Shown: one piece after another, positions 18,264 through 28,112 of the stretch | Position numbering within the stretch: the first letter of the stretch is position 1 | How the letters are laid out: every line of letters starts with the position of its first letter | Origin: Winogradskyella sp. | GTDB lineage: Bacteria; Bacteroidota; Bacteroidia; Flavobacteriales; Flavobacteriaceae | DNA: 64,000 nt | Direction: 5' to 3' | Assembly (NCBI RefSeq): GCF_013213835.1 | Contig: NZ_JABSSU010000004.1 | Span: 372,001 to 436,000 of the forward strand | Translations under genes and position numbers: made by a program | Notes under the pieces: model-generated | Database searches by the model: none | What the model saw: the letters and a program-made list of their open reading frames with translations, nothing else | What the model was told of the DNA's origin: nothing

Positions 18264-19205
18264 ATGAAAACGATAAAATTACTCTTAGGATTTATGTTGA
18301 GTGCTACGATGCTGACATCGTGCTACACAGAGCAGGTAATTGTAGATAATGGTCCATCGATTTCATTAGATCAGTTATTGCACTCTTACGACTTATGGTA
18401 TGTTGATGTAAACCGAACACAAGGATACGGCGAAACACCATTTTTACAGATTGCATTTACCTTAACTTTTGATCGAGGTGTAGTCTATGCTAACAATAAC
18501 TTGGTAGGTTTTGGAAGTCAAGGAAATGGTTTTGGTGTAGAAATAGGAACCTATAATGCGTATGATATGATATTAGATATTAATCATGTCATTGATGGCT
18601 ATAACAGCTTTGATGTATATCAAATAGATAATAATACTATAGAGTTATACAACCCATTTAATGATACATCATACTTTTTAGATGGTTACCAAAGATCGAC
18701 TTTCGACTATGATCTGGTCTTTTCAGAAAATATTCACTATTTCTTACAAGAATACGAGGCTTGGGAAAAAGTATATACTAGTAATTTTGGAGCATTAAAT
18801 GAGTTTGATAATGAGAACTATTTACAGTTTTTAGCTGGTGGAAATGATTCGACATTTAGAAGTTCTCAAGACGTTAATATTAATAATACCAATAACATAT
18901 TTTGGGATTACACAGGGATTTATGGAGTTGGAAATATAAACGGTAGTTTATACACTAAAAACTTAACATTAGATTATGATTTCTTAGGCAATGAATTCTT
19001 TGAAATGACAGTTATTAATGATGGAACTATAGAGTTGTTTCATGCAAATTCCGGAACAGTCTACGAGTTTGAAGGTAGAGGATACACGGCGTTTTATAGA
19101 GGTTCTAATGTAGAAGGAAAGTCTAATATAGAAGGTGAACCAAAGAAGCGTAAACAACGTACACCTAAGGTAGATAACCCTAGAGAAAGTAAAAGACATT
19201 CATAG
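18264..19205 (+). CDS. Uncharacterised lipoprotein
   Basis: A 313-residue predicted lipoprotein with signal peptide and lipobox MLTSC (Cys20). The rest is beta-rich, with many aromatic and Asn residues (YDLWYVDVNRTQGYGETPFL, then two related segments ending GVEIGTYNAYDM and YGVGNINGSLYTK), suggesting two similar beta domains of about 120 residues. The C-terminus is strongly basic (KKRKQRTPK). Related flavobacterial proteins carry misleading nucleotide-adenylyltransferase names in databases; no such motif is visible here. Confidence 0.8.
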   Translation: MKTIKLLLGFMLSATMLTSCYTEQVIVDNGPSISLDQLLHSYDLWYVDVNRTQGYGETPFLQIAFTLTFDRGVVYANNNLVGFGSQGNGFGVEIGTYNAYDMILDINHVIDGYNSFDVYQIDNNTIELYNPFNDTSYFLDGYQRSTFDYDLVFSENIHYFLQEYEAWEKVYTSNFGALNEFDNENYLQFLAGGNDSTFRSSQDVNINNTNNIFWDYTGIYGVGNINGSLYTKNLTLDYDFLGNEFFEMTVINDGTIELFHANSGTVYEFEGRGYTAFYRGSNVEGKSNIEGEPKKRKQRTPKVDNPRESKRHS

Positions 19206-19238
19206 AGCTAAATTTTGGTTGGTTATTTAGTTTCAAAG

Positions 19239-19274
19239 CGCTCAGCAAACACTTTTTTTGCTGGGCGTTTTTTG
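19239..19274 (+). terminator. Intrinsic terminator after the lipoprotein gene
   Basis: An 11-bp stem (CGCTCAGCAAA with TTTGCTGGGCG, one G-T pair) and a T-run. It ends 2 bp from the stop of the convergent zinc-ribbon gene. Confidence 0.85.
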
Positions 19275-19276
19275 TA

Positions 19277-19870
19277 TTATTTGCTAGATTTATTCTTCCA
19301 TTGAATAAGTCTCTTGATAACATCATCATTTGACCCGTATCGTCTTATTGTTCCATTGGTTTCATCAATAAAATCATTAATTATACGCTTGCTTATTTTA
19401 TTCAAGTACATAAAGTTAATGATGTCAGTAATTAGAATAAATGGAGTACTAAGGGATCCTTTTGGAGACCACCAACCTAATAATAGAGTTGTGACTATGG
19501 CAGTAAGTTTTTTTGATACACCACAAGACATACACAGGATATATTCTCTTTTTTCAATACAAGTAAAAAACAAAAAACTCTTAATTGTATTTGTTTCAAA
19601 TCCAAAAAGTTCTAGCTCCGAATTACATTTGGGACATCTCTGAGATTTTATTGTTTGAATTAGCTGTTTACGTTCAACACCTTCAAAAGGGTTCGCTTCT
19701 GTATCTATCCGAGAAATTAAATTTTGATCGAGTTTTCTTCTTATAATTTCTTCCTTAAGAATGGGAAGTACTTCTTTCATGAGTCCTTTAGACTCTTTTC
19801 TGGCTATATTTTCAATTTTTGAATCAGAGAATCCTCTATAGTTCTCTTTTAACTCCTTCAAAGAAGGCAT
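19277..19870 (-). CDS. Zinc-ribbon hypothetical protein
   Basis: A 197-residue protein. The N-terminal half is helical and charged (MPSLKELKENYRGFSDSKIE). Residues about 78-125 hold two Cys pairs, CPKC and CMSC, that could form a zinc ribbon. A hydrophobic stretch (LTAIVTTLLLGWW) follows. It is 2 bp after the thioredoxin-like gene. Family not recognised. Confidence 0.7.
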   Translation of the reverse strand: MPSLKELKENYRGFSDSKIENIARKESKGLMKEVLPILKEEIIRRKLDQNLISRIDTEANPFEGVERKQLIQTIKSQRCPKCNSELELFGFETNTIKSFLFFTCIEKREYILCMSCGVSKKLTAIVTTLLLGWWSPKGSLSTPFILITDIINFMYLNKISKRIINDFIDETNGTIRRYGSNDDVIKRLIQWKNKSSK

Positions 19871-19872
19871 AT

Positions 19873-21174
19873 CTATAAATTACTTAAGATGACCTCTAAA
19901 TCTTTAAATTCATATGGCTTGGCTACAATTAATTTAGAGCTATCAAGTAAAAAGTATGAAGGTGTAGCTGCAATACCATAGGTTTTAACAGTTTTGTTTT
20001 CCCACTTACCTAAGCCAATCGTGTGTATAAACTCAGGGTATTTTTTAATTTCTTGAGACCAATTCATTGGGTCATCTTCCAATCCAAAGGCAACTACTTT
20101 AAGATCTGGCTTATCTGCTACAATCTCTTTTAATTTTGGAAGTTCATTTAAACAATGTCCGCAACCACTACTCCAAAACACTAATAAATAGTGTTGAGAA
20201 CCATTGAGATTATGAAGGCTTGTTGTCGCTTCTGTAGAAGCTATTTCAAAATTTGGCGCTAAAGCACCAATGGAAGTATTTTTATATGACACTAGCATTT
20301 CTGCCATTGCAATATTTCCTACTTTGTTTGCTAGTTCTAGAAGATAGTTATCTGTAATGTAATTTGCTAGTTCGTGATTGTCCAAGGATACAAAACGTTG
20401 CCATAAAATTTCTAATATGCTGGTTTTAATTGCAGCATTATCGTCACTTATAGTATTAGCCACATCATTGACAAGGTTTTTATAGGTGCTATCATTTGGA
20501 TTTTCAACTATATTAAATACATATCCGACCACACGATCTACCAAAAATGTTGAACATTGAAGCATGTAATTACTAAAATCTATTTGACTAAAAAAGTTGT
20601 CTTTCAGATGTTGTGAATAGGTACTTACATCTTCATATTCGTTAGGTAAATATGGTTTGTTGGCACTTATAAACGCAGATACAATTTTACCACTAGCAGA
20701 TTCTTCATAAGCTGCTTGTGTGTCTTTAGCAACTTTAAAAATTGAATTGAAACCTTCTTTATCGTCTTTGTTGGAAGCATAATAATTACTTATGGTTTGG
20801 TTTACCATGGCCATACTATTTAAATAAGAGGTCCAAAGTTTATTTTCTTCAGAAGCTGTAAATTCAACTCCAGTCTCTAGATTGAAATTGAACGCCACAT
20901 TTTCTTTGCCATCGTATATAAAGTCAAAATTATTTTGTTCTGCTGGTACTGCATACACAATTTTATAAATACCAGGTGCTGCCGTAGAGTCTAAAGCGAT
21001 TTCAAAACTACCGTTTTCATCTAGTTTACCATGATTGATGTAAGTTGCACCATCTGGTGTCGCCTGATATAAAAATGCATGTGTAAAATCCTCAGCTGGT
21101 GAAAATGTACCTTTTACACTTTGTGAAATTAAAAGACTTGGTAAAAGCAGAATAAGAAATAGTAGTTTATGCAT
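19873..21174 (-). CDS. TlpA-like thioredoxin-fold protein (DUF4369 type)
   Basis: A 433-residue secreted protein with a signal peptide (MHKLLFLILLLPSLLISQ). It has an N-terminal beta domain of the DUF4369 type (about 20-105), a long helical middle (about 110-290) and a C-terminal thioredoxin domain with active-site Cys pair in SSGCGHCLNELPK (CGHC). In Bacteroidetes such proteins act as periplasmic disulfide reductases or isomerases. The exact client is unknown. Confidence 0.88.
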   Translation of the reverse strand: MHKLLFLILLLPSLLISQSVKGTFSPAEDFTHAFLYQATPDGATYINHGKLDENGSFEIALDSTAAPGIYKIVYAVPAEQNNFDFIYDGKENVAFNFNLETGVEFTASEENKLWTSYLNSMAMVNQTISNYYASNKDDKEGFNSIFKVAKDTQAAYEESASGKIVSAFISANKPYLPNEYEDVSTYSQHLKDNFFSQIDFSNYMLQCSTFLVDRVVGYVFNIVENPNDSTYKNLVNDVANTISDDNAAIKTSILEILWQRFVSLDNHELANYITDNYLLELANKVGNIAMAEMLVSYKNTSIGALAPNFEIASTEATTSLHNLNGSQHYLLVFWSSGCGHCLNELPKLKEIVADKPDLKVVAFGLEDDPMNWSQEIKKYPEFIHTIGLGKWENKTVKTYGIAATPSYFLLDSSKLIVAKPYEFKDLEVILSNL

Positions 21175-21220
21175 TTTTTGATGTTTTTTTAGATAGTATA
21201 CTCAATAATTACGCCATTAT

Positions 21221-22081
21221 TTAAGTTTTAGATCTTAAGCTTTCAATGATTACAGTAATTAAAATTAGTGAGCCTCCAACAAATGTATTTAATGTTGGTA
21301 TTTCATTCAAGAAAAAGAAGGCAATAATAATTCCGAATATAGGTTGACTACTACCGATTATACTTGCTGTACTTGCCTTAAAATATTTGAGGCTGTTTAC
21401 GAATAGTGTATGTCCAATAGCTGTGGTTAACAACGCTAATAAAATAAGATATGGATATTGCGTTGTGATATTCGTCGAATCCATAAAGAATAACACAGGC
21501 ACTAGAAGTATTGTAATAATTGCAGCTTGATAAAACATAAGCATTGTAGGGTTATACCTTGCAACATGTCCTTTTAGAATTAGAATACGAAGTGCATAAC
21601 AAACCGCAGAAAGTATTCCGAAAAGTATGCCTTGAAGCGTGTTGTTTTCTATATTTAGTTCTGGTGAAAGTATATAAATGCCAACTAAAACGAGGATCCC
21701 TAATAGCACATGCATTGGGTCAAATTTAACTTTAGAGAATAAAGGTTCTAATAGTGCGACAATAACAGGAAATGTAAATAGAGATAACATTCCTATAGCA
21801 ACATTAGATAATTTTAAAGCATAGAAATAGGTGATCCAGTGCGCTCCCATGAAGAAACCAGCCAATAAAAAAGTAGATCGATCCCTACCTTTTTCAATTT
21901 TTAAGCTAATCTTTTTAATGATGCAAAAGATAAATAAAAATAATGCAGCTAAACCAGCTCTAAACCAAATAATAACTGGTGTGGGCATATCAATAAATTT
22001 ACCTAAAGCACCAGAACTACTCACAAAAACACAGGCGATAATAAGCCAGAAGACGTGATTTAGATGTGAGTTTTGTTTCAT
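21221..22081 (-). CDS. DMT-superfamily (EamA) transporter
   Basis: A 286-residue inner-membrane protein with ten predicted helices in two EamA repeats (about 10-135 and 150-285). Typical signatures include the tandem GAHWITYFYALKLSNVAIGM and FGIIIAFFFLNEIPT. Exports or exchanges small metabolites in this family; the substrate cannot be read. About 140 bp before mfd's end and probably an independent unit. Confidence 0.92.
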   Translation of the reverse strand: MKQNSHLNHVFWLIIACVFVSSSGALGKFIDMPTPVIIWFRAGLAALFLFIFCIIKKISLKIEKGRDRSTFLLAGFFMGAHWITYFYALKLSNVAIGMLSLFTFPVIVALLEPLFSKVKFDPMHVLLGILVLVGIYILSPELNIENNTLQGILFGILSAVCYALRILILKGHVARYNPTMLMFYQAAIITILLVPVLFFMDSTNITTQYPYLILLALLTTAIGHTLFVNSLKYFKASTASIIGSSQPIFGIIIAFFFLNEIPTLNTFVGGSLILITVIIESLRSKT

Positions 22082-22138
22082 TATTTAAAAGTCGTCAATT
22101 CGAGTGAATTTTACGATTGTTAATGAGTAAAATTTGTA

Positions 22139-22231
22139 TCGAGAATAAGAGTTTGAAAATAGCATCACTTGTTTTCGATACATTTTTGCTATGGTAAAAA
22201 CACTCAAACTGACGTGATACTATATTCTCGA
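22139..22231. repeat. Long nested inverted repeat over the mfd 3' end
   Basis: Three nested arm pairs: TCGAGAATA (22139-22147) with TATTCTCGA (22223-22231), AGTTTGA (22150-22156) with TCAAACT (22204-22210), and ATAGC (22159-22163) with GCTAT (22188-22192). The outer right arm covers the last codons of mfd. It may be a processed 3' structure or a small inserted palindromic element; no T-run makes it a weak terminator. Confidence 0.6.
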
Positions 22232-25200
22232 CAATGCTTTTAAAGCAATATCTACAGATTTAATATTTTCAAAAGTGAGTAACAAACGTAATCCGTTTCT
22301 GGTTTGCTTTTCTTTCATTTTGCATGCCTTCGGATTGGTTTGCACAAATTGCAACACTTTAGTAAAACTAGCACTTTGATAAAAAGCACTTTGCTGATCG
22401 TTTATAAAGTAGCCAATAAGCTTGTTTTGCTTCATGATGATTTTTTCAATACCAATTGCCGTTGCAATCCATTTGATACGAACACTATTAAATAAATCGA
22501 TAACTTGTTGAGGCATTTCACCAAAACGATCTATAATGTCTTTTTCGAACTGAATTAGTTCTTCTTCGTTTTTAAGCGCGTTGAGTTTGGTGTAAAGATT
22601 CAATCGTTCTGTGATATTATTTACATAATCATCCGGAAATAACAATTCAAAATCAGTATCAATCGTGATGTCTTTTACATACACTTTATCTTCGGTATCG
22701 TCTTGGTAAAGGTCTTTGAATTCATTTTCTTTGAGTTCTTCAATGGCTTCATTTAGTATTTTTTGATACGTATCAAAGCCTATATCATTAATAAATCCAC
22801 TTTGTTCGCCACCAAGTAAATCACCCGCACCACGAATTTCTAAATCTTTCATAGCGATATTAAATCCACTACCAAGTTCTGTAAATTGCTCTAAAGCAGT
22901 AATACGTTTTCTGGCATCGGTAGTCATTGCAGAATATTCTGGTGTGATAAAGAAACAAAAGGCTTTTTTGTTACTTCTACCTACACGACCACGCATTTGA
23001 TGCAAGTCGCTTAATCCAAAATTATTAGCATTGTTTATGAAAATAGTATTCGCATTAGGAACATCGAGACCACTTTCTACAATGGTTGTACTGACTAGTA
23101 CATCAAACTCACCATTCATAAAACCGAGCATTAACTGTTCTAGCTTTTTACCATCCATTTGTCCATGACCAATTGCAATTTTAGCATCTGGCACCAACCG
23201 CTGAATCATACCAGCAACTTCCTTAATGTTTTCTATACGATTATGAATAAAAAACACTTGTCCGCCACGCTGAATTTCGTACAACACAGCATCTCTAATG
23301 GTTTCTTCACTAAAGCGAATGACTCTACTTTCTATAGGATAGCGATTTGGTGGTGGCGTATTTATAACAGATAAATCTCTTGCTGCCATTAAACTAAACT
23401 GAAGCGTTCTCGGAATTGGTGTAGCCGTCAACGTTAAAACATCAACATTTTCTTTAATGGTTTTTAGCTTGTCTTTAACAGCAACTCCAAATTTTTGCTC
23501 TTCATCAACAATGAGCAATCCTAAGTCTTTAAACTTTACATTTTTGTTGACTAATTGATGCGTGCCAATAATAATATCAACTCGACCATTTTCTAGTTGT
23601 TCTAAGGTTTCGCGTTTTTGTTTTGCCGTTCTAAATCGGTTCACATAATCTACAGTAACAGGTAAGTTTTTTAAACGTTCAGAAAATGTTTTAAAATGTT
23701 GAAAAGCCAGAATAGTTGTAGGTACCAAAACTGCAACTTGTTTACCATTATCTACTGCTTTAAAAGCTGCTCTAATGGCAACTTCAGTTTTACCAAAACC
23801 AACATCACCACAAACCAAGCGATCCATAGGTTGTTCGCTTTCCATATCGGCTTTTATATCTGCAGTAGAAGACATTTGGTCTGGTGTGTCTTCGTAAATA
23901 AATGATGCCTCTAGCTCATGTTGTAAGTAGCTGTCTGGTGCATATTGAAAGCCTTTTTTTAGTTTTCGCTTAGCATATAACTGAATAAGGTTAAATGCAA
24001 TTTCTTTAACTCTATTCTTGGTTTTTTGTTTAAGCGTTTTCCAGGCTTTGCTACCAAGTTTATAGACTTTTGGTGGTTTACCATCTTTACCGTTAAACTT
24101 GGTAATTTTATGTAAAGAATGAATGCTGAGGTACAAAATGTCGCGTTCACCATAAACAAGTTTAATAGCCTCTTGTTTTTTTCCTTCAACATCAATTTTT
24201 TGTAATCCTCCAAACTTACCAATACCATGGTCTATGTGAGTCACGTAATCACCAATCTCTAGATTGGTTAACTCTTTGAGTGTTATGGCTTGTTTTTTAG
24301 CGTAGCCATTTTTAAGGTTGAATTTGTGATAACGTTCAAAAATTTGATGATCGGTATAACATACTATTTTATTGTCATCATCTATAAAACCTTGATATAA
24401 TGGTAATACAATTGTTTTGTAGTGGATATCTTGTTTAACGTCTTCAAAAATATCATTCAAACGTTTTGTTTGTTGTTCGCTAGAACAAGCGATGTAGTTG
24501 GTGTAACCTTTGTTATGATTACTATTAAGGTTATCAATTAAAAGTTCAAACTGCTTATTGAATGAAGGTTGTGGTTTGGTGTTGAATTCAATGACTTTTT
24601 TATTTGAACTAAAAAGTGCTGTTGATCCAAATTCAACCAAGTTAAAATCTAACAACTGTCTTTTTAGTAATTCTGAATCGCAAAAAAGCTCTTGTGGTTC
24701 AGAATGTTTGAGTTCGTTAGAAAGTGTTTCAAAGGTTTCTGAGGCTTTCTCAAAAAGTTTGTCTACTCTCGAAAATAATAGTTCAGCATTTTTGACAAAA
24801 ACTACTGTTTTTTGAGCGACATATTTAAAGAAACTTTGTCTGCTTTCTTCTAAAAATTTATTAGCAACATTTGGGATGATGCTAATCTTTTTAATCTGTT
24901 CAGTTGAGAGTTGTGTTTCTACATCAAAAGTTCTAATACTATCTACTTCATCACCGAAAAACTCTATACGATAAGGTTCATCATACGCAAATGAAAACAC
25001 ATCAACAATGCCACCACGCACCGAAAACTCACCAGGTTCTGTTACAAAATCTACGCGCTTAAAGTTGTATTCAAAAAGAACTTCGTTTACAAAATCTATT
25101 GATAGCTCATCGTTGACGCCAATTTTTAAAGTATTCTTTTCTAGTTCTCTTCTGGTTACAACTTTTTCGAATAATGCATCTGGATAAGTAACAATAACAG

Positions 25201-25555
25201 CAGGTTTTTTGCGCGAATTAATGCGGTTTAAAACCTCTGCACGTAATAGCACATTTGCATTATCTGTTTCTTCTATCTGGTATGGTCTTCTATAACTTCC
25301 TGGATAGAAAAGGACGTTTTTAGCATCAAGTAATTGTTCTAAATCATTCAGATGATAAGCCGCTTCTTCTTTATCATTAAAGACTAATAAGAATGGCTTT
25401 TCTGCGGATTTAAAAGCACTAGAAATTGCAAATGATAACGAGGAACCAATAAGTCCTTTTAGATGTGTTTTTACTTGAGTTTGAGCAATAGTATTTTGCA
25501 GACTTTGAAGTTGTAAAGTCTGTGCATACGTTTGCGAAATATGTGTTTTGCTCAC
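22220..25555 (-). CDS. mfd: Transcription-repair coupling factor
   Basis: An 1111-residue DNA translocase that removes RNA polymerase stalled at lesions and recruits UvrA. Order: UvrB-homology region (about 1-330), RNA-polymerase-interaction domain (about 430-500; IGDYVTHIDHGIGKFGG), SF2 helicase core with Walker A GDVGFGKTE near residue 587 and Walker B DEEQ near 685, TRG motif region, and C-terminal TRCF domain. Length and motif order are normal. Confidence 0.97.
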   Translation of the reverse strand: MSKTHISQTYAQTLQLQSLQNTIAQTQVKTHLKGLIGSSLSFAISSAFKSAEKPFLLVFNDKEEAAYHLNDLEQLLDAKNVLFYPGSYRRPYQIEETDNANVLLRAEVLNRINSRKKPAVIVTYPDALFEKVVTRRELEKNTLKIGVNDELSIDFVNEVLFEYNFKRVDFVTEPGEFSVRGGIVDVFSFAYDEPYRIEFFGDEVDSIRTFDVETQLSTEQIKKISIIPNVANKFLEESRQSFFKYVAQKTVVFVKNAELLFSRVDKLFEKASETFETLSNELKHSEPQELFCDSELLKRQLLDFNLVEFGSTALFSSNKKVIEFNTKPQPSFNKQFELLIDNLNSNHNKGYTNYIACSSEQQTKRLNDIFEDVKQDIHYKTIVLPLYQGFIDDDNKIVCYTDHQIFERYHKFNLKNGYAKKQAITLKELTNLEIGDYVTHIDHGIGKFGGLQKIDVEGKKQEAIKLVYGERDILYLSIHSLHKITKFNGKDGKPPKVYKLGSKAWKTLKQKTKNRVKEIAFNLIQLYAKRKLKKGFQYAPDSYLQHELEASFIYEDTPDQMSSTADIKADMESEQPMDRLVCGDVGFGKTEVAIRAAFKAVDNGKQVAVLVPTTILAFQHFKTFSERLKNLPVTVDYVNRFRTAKQKRETLEQLENGRVDIIIGTHQLVNKNVKFKDLGLLIVDEEQKFGVAVKDKLKTIKENVDVLTLTATPIPRTLQFSLMAARDLSVINTPPPNRYPIESRVIRFSEETIRDAVLYEIQRGGQVFFIHNRIENIKEVAGMIQRLVPDAKIAIGHGQMDGKKLEQLMLGFMNGEFDVLVSTTIVESGLDVPNANTIFINNANNFGLSDLHQMRGRVGRSNKKAFCFFITPEYSAMTTDARKRITALEQFTELGSGFNIAMKDLEIRGAGDLLGGEQSGFINDIGFDTYQKILNEAIEELKENEFKDLYQDDTEDKVYVKDITIDTDFELLFPDDYVNNITERLNLYTKLNALKNEEELIQFEKDIIDRFGEMPQQVIDLFNSVRIKWIATAIGIEKIIMKQNKLIGYFINDQQSAFYQSASFTKVLQFVQTNPKACKMKEKQTRNGLRLLLTFENIKSVDIALKALSRI

Positions 25556-25633
25556 GTATAATAGAAATTAGTGGTGCAAATATAACGCTAAGTACCTATT
25601 GATACCGTATTCTTTAGGAACTTTCTGGGATCT

Positions 25634-26269
25634 TTAAATATTAATTTCTTTACTGTCCTTAAATTGATGGTATAATTTAGGGTAGTTGTTTTTGAAAGTT
25701 TCTTTTATAAATGTAATGGGTACATTATCAAAACTTCCATAATCTTCCTTGTAGCTCATAAATTGAGCGTCATCCTTATTAAATTCTTGAAAAATAGAAT
25801 CTTCAGTACCATCAAACTCTAAAACATCTACATTGAATTTATCGCAAAGTTCTGTATTAAAGGCAGGTGAACATTTAACCCATTTGTTATCAAAAAACAC
25901 TTCAGCCATGCCGTGAGGTGCAATGTCGCTAGTGCCTAATTTTTCAACTAAGCGTTCTACAGCAATATGGTTAGAGACTTTTGCTAAACGTATTCTTGAT
26001 GGAATTCCTAAAGCTCTCAGTCCTGCAACATATAATACAGATTTGTCAATGCAATGCGCGGTTGGTTTGTTGTAAATAGCACTTGCTTTAAAATGGTCGT
26101 TGGTTAATCCGATATTATACGGATTGTATCGCCAACCATCTCTAACTTTAAGATATAATTGTTTTATTTTTTCTTGTTCTGAAAGACTATGAAAGTCCTG
26201 AACCAAAGTTTGGATTTCAGGACTTTCGTAATCAAAATAATGTGTAGATTTTAAATACTCAGTAGTCAT
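25634..26269 (-). CDS. Transglutaminase-like cysteine protease-fold protein
   Basis: A 211-residue protein with the transglutaminase-like core: Cys in AHCIDKSVLYVAGLRALGIP (near residue 70), His in PHGMAEVFF, and an acidic partner nearby. Such proteins can be peptidases or amidases; no partner gene fixes the role. It follows the peroxiredoxin and reductase genes on the same strand, with 35 bp between. Confidence 0.85.
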   Translation of the reverse strand: MTTEYLKSTHYFDYESPEIQTLVQDFHSLSEQEKIKQLYLKVRDGWRYNPYNIGLTNDHFKASAIYNKPTAHCIDKSVLYVAGLRALGIPSRIRLAKVSNHIAVERLVEKLGTSDIAPHGMAEVFFDNKWVKCSPAFNTELCDKFNVDVLEFDGTEDSIFQEFNKDDAQFMSYKEDYGSFDNVPITFIKETFKNNYPKLYHQFKDSKEINI

Positions 26270-26304
26270 ATGTTGATATCTCAGATGTTCTTGAAATATA
26301 CAAA

Positions 26305-26952
26305 TTAAATAGCTTTTAAAGCATCAACTAAAACATCTGGATTAGGACGTTTTGTGTAATCTACAGAATATTCAGCGTATGTAATAATACCATCTGTACC
26401 AATAATAAAACGTGCAGGAACAGGAAGTGTCCAGGATTCGTCACCATTGTAAGTTGGTAAATTTATTCTGAATGTATCATTATATAATGATTTTAATGGG
26501 TCAACCATTGTCCATCGTAGGCCAAACGCATCAGCAATAGTGTTTTTAGAATCGCTTAACAAATCGAAGTTTAAGCGTTGTTGTTCAACAATTTTTTGGT
26601 TGAATTCTGGTAGCTGAGGTGAAATACTCAACATTGTTGCATTTTGCTCTTCTAATTGAGAGTTATAACGCTTTAGATTTCCTAAATCTAGATTACAATA
26701 AGGACACCAAACACCTCTGTAAAACGTAACCACTAATGGACCATTGCTTAATAATTCTGAACTAGACACAAGGTTACCTTCTTGATTTGGTAATGAAAAT
26801 ATTGGTGCTTTATCACCAACTTTTAAAATGCCTTCACCAATACCAGAATTTTCTAAATCTCTGGTTGTTTGGTGCATAATTGCAACATTTTCAGCAGGCA
26901 TACTGCCTTCAATCTTTGCTTTTAATTTATCTAAACTATCTTGTAATGTCAT
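26305..26952 (-). CDS. Peroxiredoxin-like (AhpC/TSA) protein
   Basis: A 215-residue thioredoxin-fold protein of the peroxiredoxin-like type. The core holds the active-site pair in YRGVWCPYCNLDL (CPYC), after GDKAPIFSLPNQEG. Expected to reduce peroxides or disulfides in the cytosol. The start lies 4 bp after the flavodoxin-fold reductase gene, so the two are co-transcribed, which fits an oxidative or electrophile stress operon. Confidence 0.9.
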   Translation of the reverse strand: MTLQDSLDKLKAKIEGSMPAENVAIMHQTTRDLENSGIGEGILKVGDKAPIFSLPNQEGNLVSSSELLSNGPLVVTFYRGVWCPYCNLDLGNLKRYNSQLEEQNATMLSISPQLPEFNQKIVEQQRLNFDLLSDSKNTIADAFGLRWTMVDPLKSLYNDTFRINLPTYNGDESWTLPVPARFIIGTDGIITYAEYSVDYTKRPNPDVLVDALKAI

Positions 26953-26956
26953 TGTG

Positions 26957-27550
26957 TTATGCTTTTGCGATTAATTCTTCTTTAATGTGCTTATCAAAAC
27001 GAATAAAATCGTTTTCTATATCTGGATTCTTCATCACATCGTAAGCAAAAAATGTTGTTAATGGTTCTAAACCAAACCACTTAAAGTTAAGGTGCATTGG
27101 TAATAATAAATCGTCTTCACTTTTGCCATCAAAGAACTTTTCCTCAGGATTATTGAATGCTTCTTTTGGTGCATTTGCAGTTACAGAAATCATATATTTC
27201 CCCTTTAGTAAACCTGCTAAACCATAGTTTTTCTTTGGTTCTTCTTTACTACGACCATCACCTTGAGATAAGGTTCCCATCATACCTGCAGTTAGTACTT
27301 CGTCAATGTATTTTTTGAAACTCCAAGTCACGCCCATCCAGTTTAGTGGTGTTTGAAATAACACAACATCTGCCCAAAGGAATTTCTCTAATTCTTCCTC
27401 TACATTATAGTCTTCTTGCGTTGCAGTTGTTTTAATTTCGAAGTTAGCATCTTCAAGTAAATTGGAAGCTTTATCTACCAAAGTTTTGTTTAATCTTCCT
27501 TCTGCAAAAGGATAATATTGGTGACCGTTTATAATGAATACTTTTTTCAT
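26957..27550 (-). CDS. Flavodoxin-fold NAD(P)H quinone oxidoreductase (MdaB-like)
   Basis: A 197-residue flavoprotein of the MdaB/NQO1 group, with the opening FIINGHQYYPFAEGRLN, the FMN/FAD-binding phrase VVLFQTPLNWMGVTWSFKKY, and GLLKGKYMISVTANAP. Predicted to carry out two-electron reduction of quinones. Divergent from an HxlR-type gene whose homologues (for example QorR, YodB) repress such reductases. Confidence 0.9.
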   Translation of the reverse strand: MKKVFIINGHQYYPFAEGRLNKTLVDKASNLLEDANFEIKTTATQEDYNVEEELEKFLWADVVLFQTPLNWMGVTWSFKKYIDEVLTAGMMGTLSQGDGRSKEEPKKNYGLAGLLKGKYMISVTANAPKEAFNNPEEKFFDGKSEDDLLLPMHLNFKWFGLEPLTTFFAYDVMKNPDIENDFIRFDKHIKEELIAKA

Positions 27551-27634
27551 AATCTATAATATTTTCAATTCTTTATTTTAAAAGTTTAGCAAATATACTA
27601 TTAATAGTTTCTTTTATAAACAATTAATAAAATT

Positions 27635-27653
27635 TTACCTAAATTTGTGGTAA
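27635..27653. promoter_or_regulatory. Probable HxlR operator overlapping a -7 element
   Basis: Inverted repeat TTACC-N9-GGTAA, directly overlapping a Bacteroidetes -7 sequence TAAATTTG (27640-27647), 14 bp before the HxlR start. A third GGTAAC follows at 27660. The position suits autorepression and control of the divergent redox genes. Confidence 0.55.
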
Positions 27654-27666
27654 CAAAAAGGTAACT

Positions 27667-28026
27667 ATGGCAAGAAAAGTAATTGATAATCCGAATCATT
27701 GTTCTTTAGTATTTGCAATGAACGTTATAGGTGGAAAATGGAAACCAATCATTATTTACTTACTAGCCAACGGAAGTTTACGTTTTGGAAAACTGCTGTT
27801 ATTTATACCTAATATTTCAAAAAAAGTACTCACAGACCAGTTAAAGGAATTGGCAGAAGATGGTTTAATTATAAGAGAGCGTTTTGCTGAAACACCACCA
27901 AGGGTTGAGTATTCATTATCTAAAAAAGGTGAAGCTCTATTGCCAATTTTAAAGGCTTTAAGTACATGGACTGCCGAAAGTTTTACCGATACAGAATTTG
28001 AAGCTTGTAAGATTGTAAGTCTTTAG
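27667..28026 (+). CDS. HxlR-family winged-helix regulator
   Basis: A 119-residue winged helix protein with the family signature NHCSLVFAMNVIGGKWKPII. Cys12 sits at the position used for thiol sensing in redox-responsive members, and DQLKELAEDGLIIRE forms the recognition helix and wing. I infer it senses quinones or oxidants and controls the divergent reductase-peroxiredoxin operon. A palindrome in the shared promoter fits this. Confidence 0.92.
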   Translation: MARKVIDNPNHCSLVFAMNVIGGKWKPIIIYLLANGSLRFGKLLLFIPNISKKVLTDQLKELAEDGLIIRERFAETPPRVEYSLSKKGEALLPILKALSTWTAESFTDTEFEACKIVSL

Positions 28027-28080
28027 AACCAATATGTTAAAAAAGCCCATATTTCCTTTTAATAAGCTAAACCTTTAAGT

Positions 28081-28088
28081 TATATTTG
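28081..28088 (+). promoter_or_regulatory. -7 element TATATTTG of the TerB-like gene
   Basis: Perfect match to the Bacteroidetes TAnnTTTG consensus, 25 bp before the start codon. Confidence 0.6.
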
Positions 28089-28112
28089 CCATACTAAAAA
28101 TCAAAACAATAT

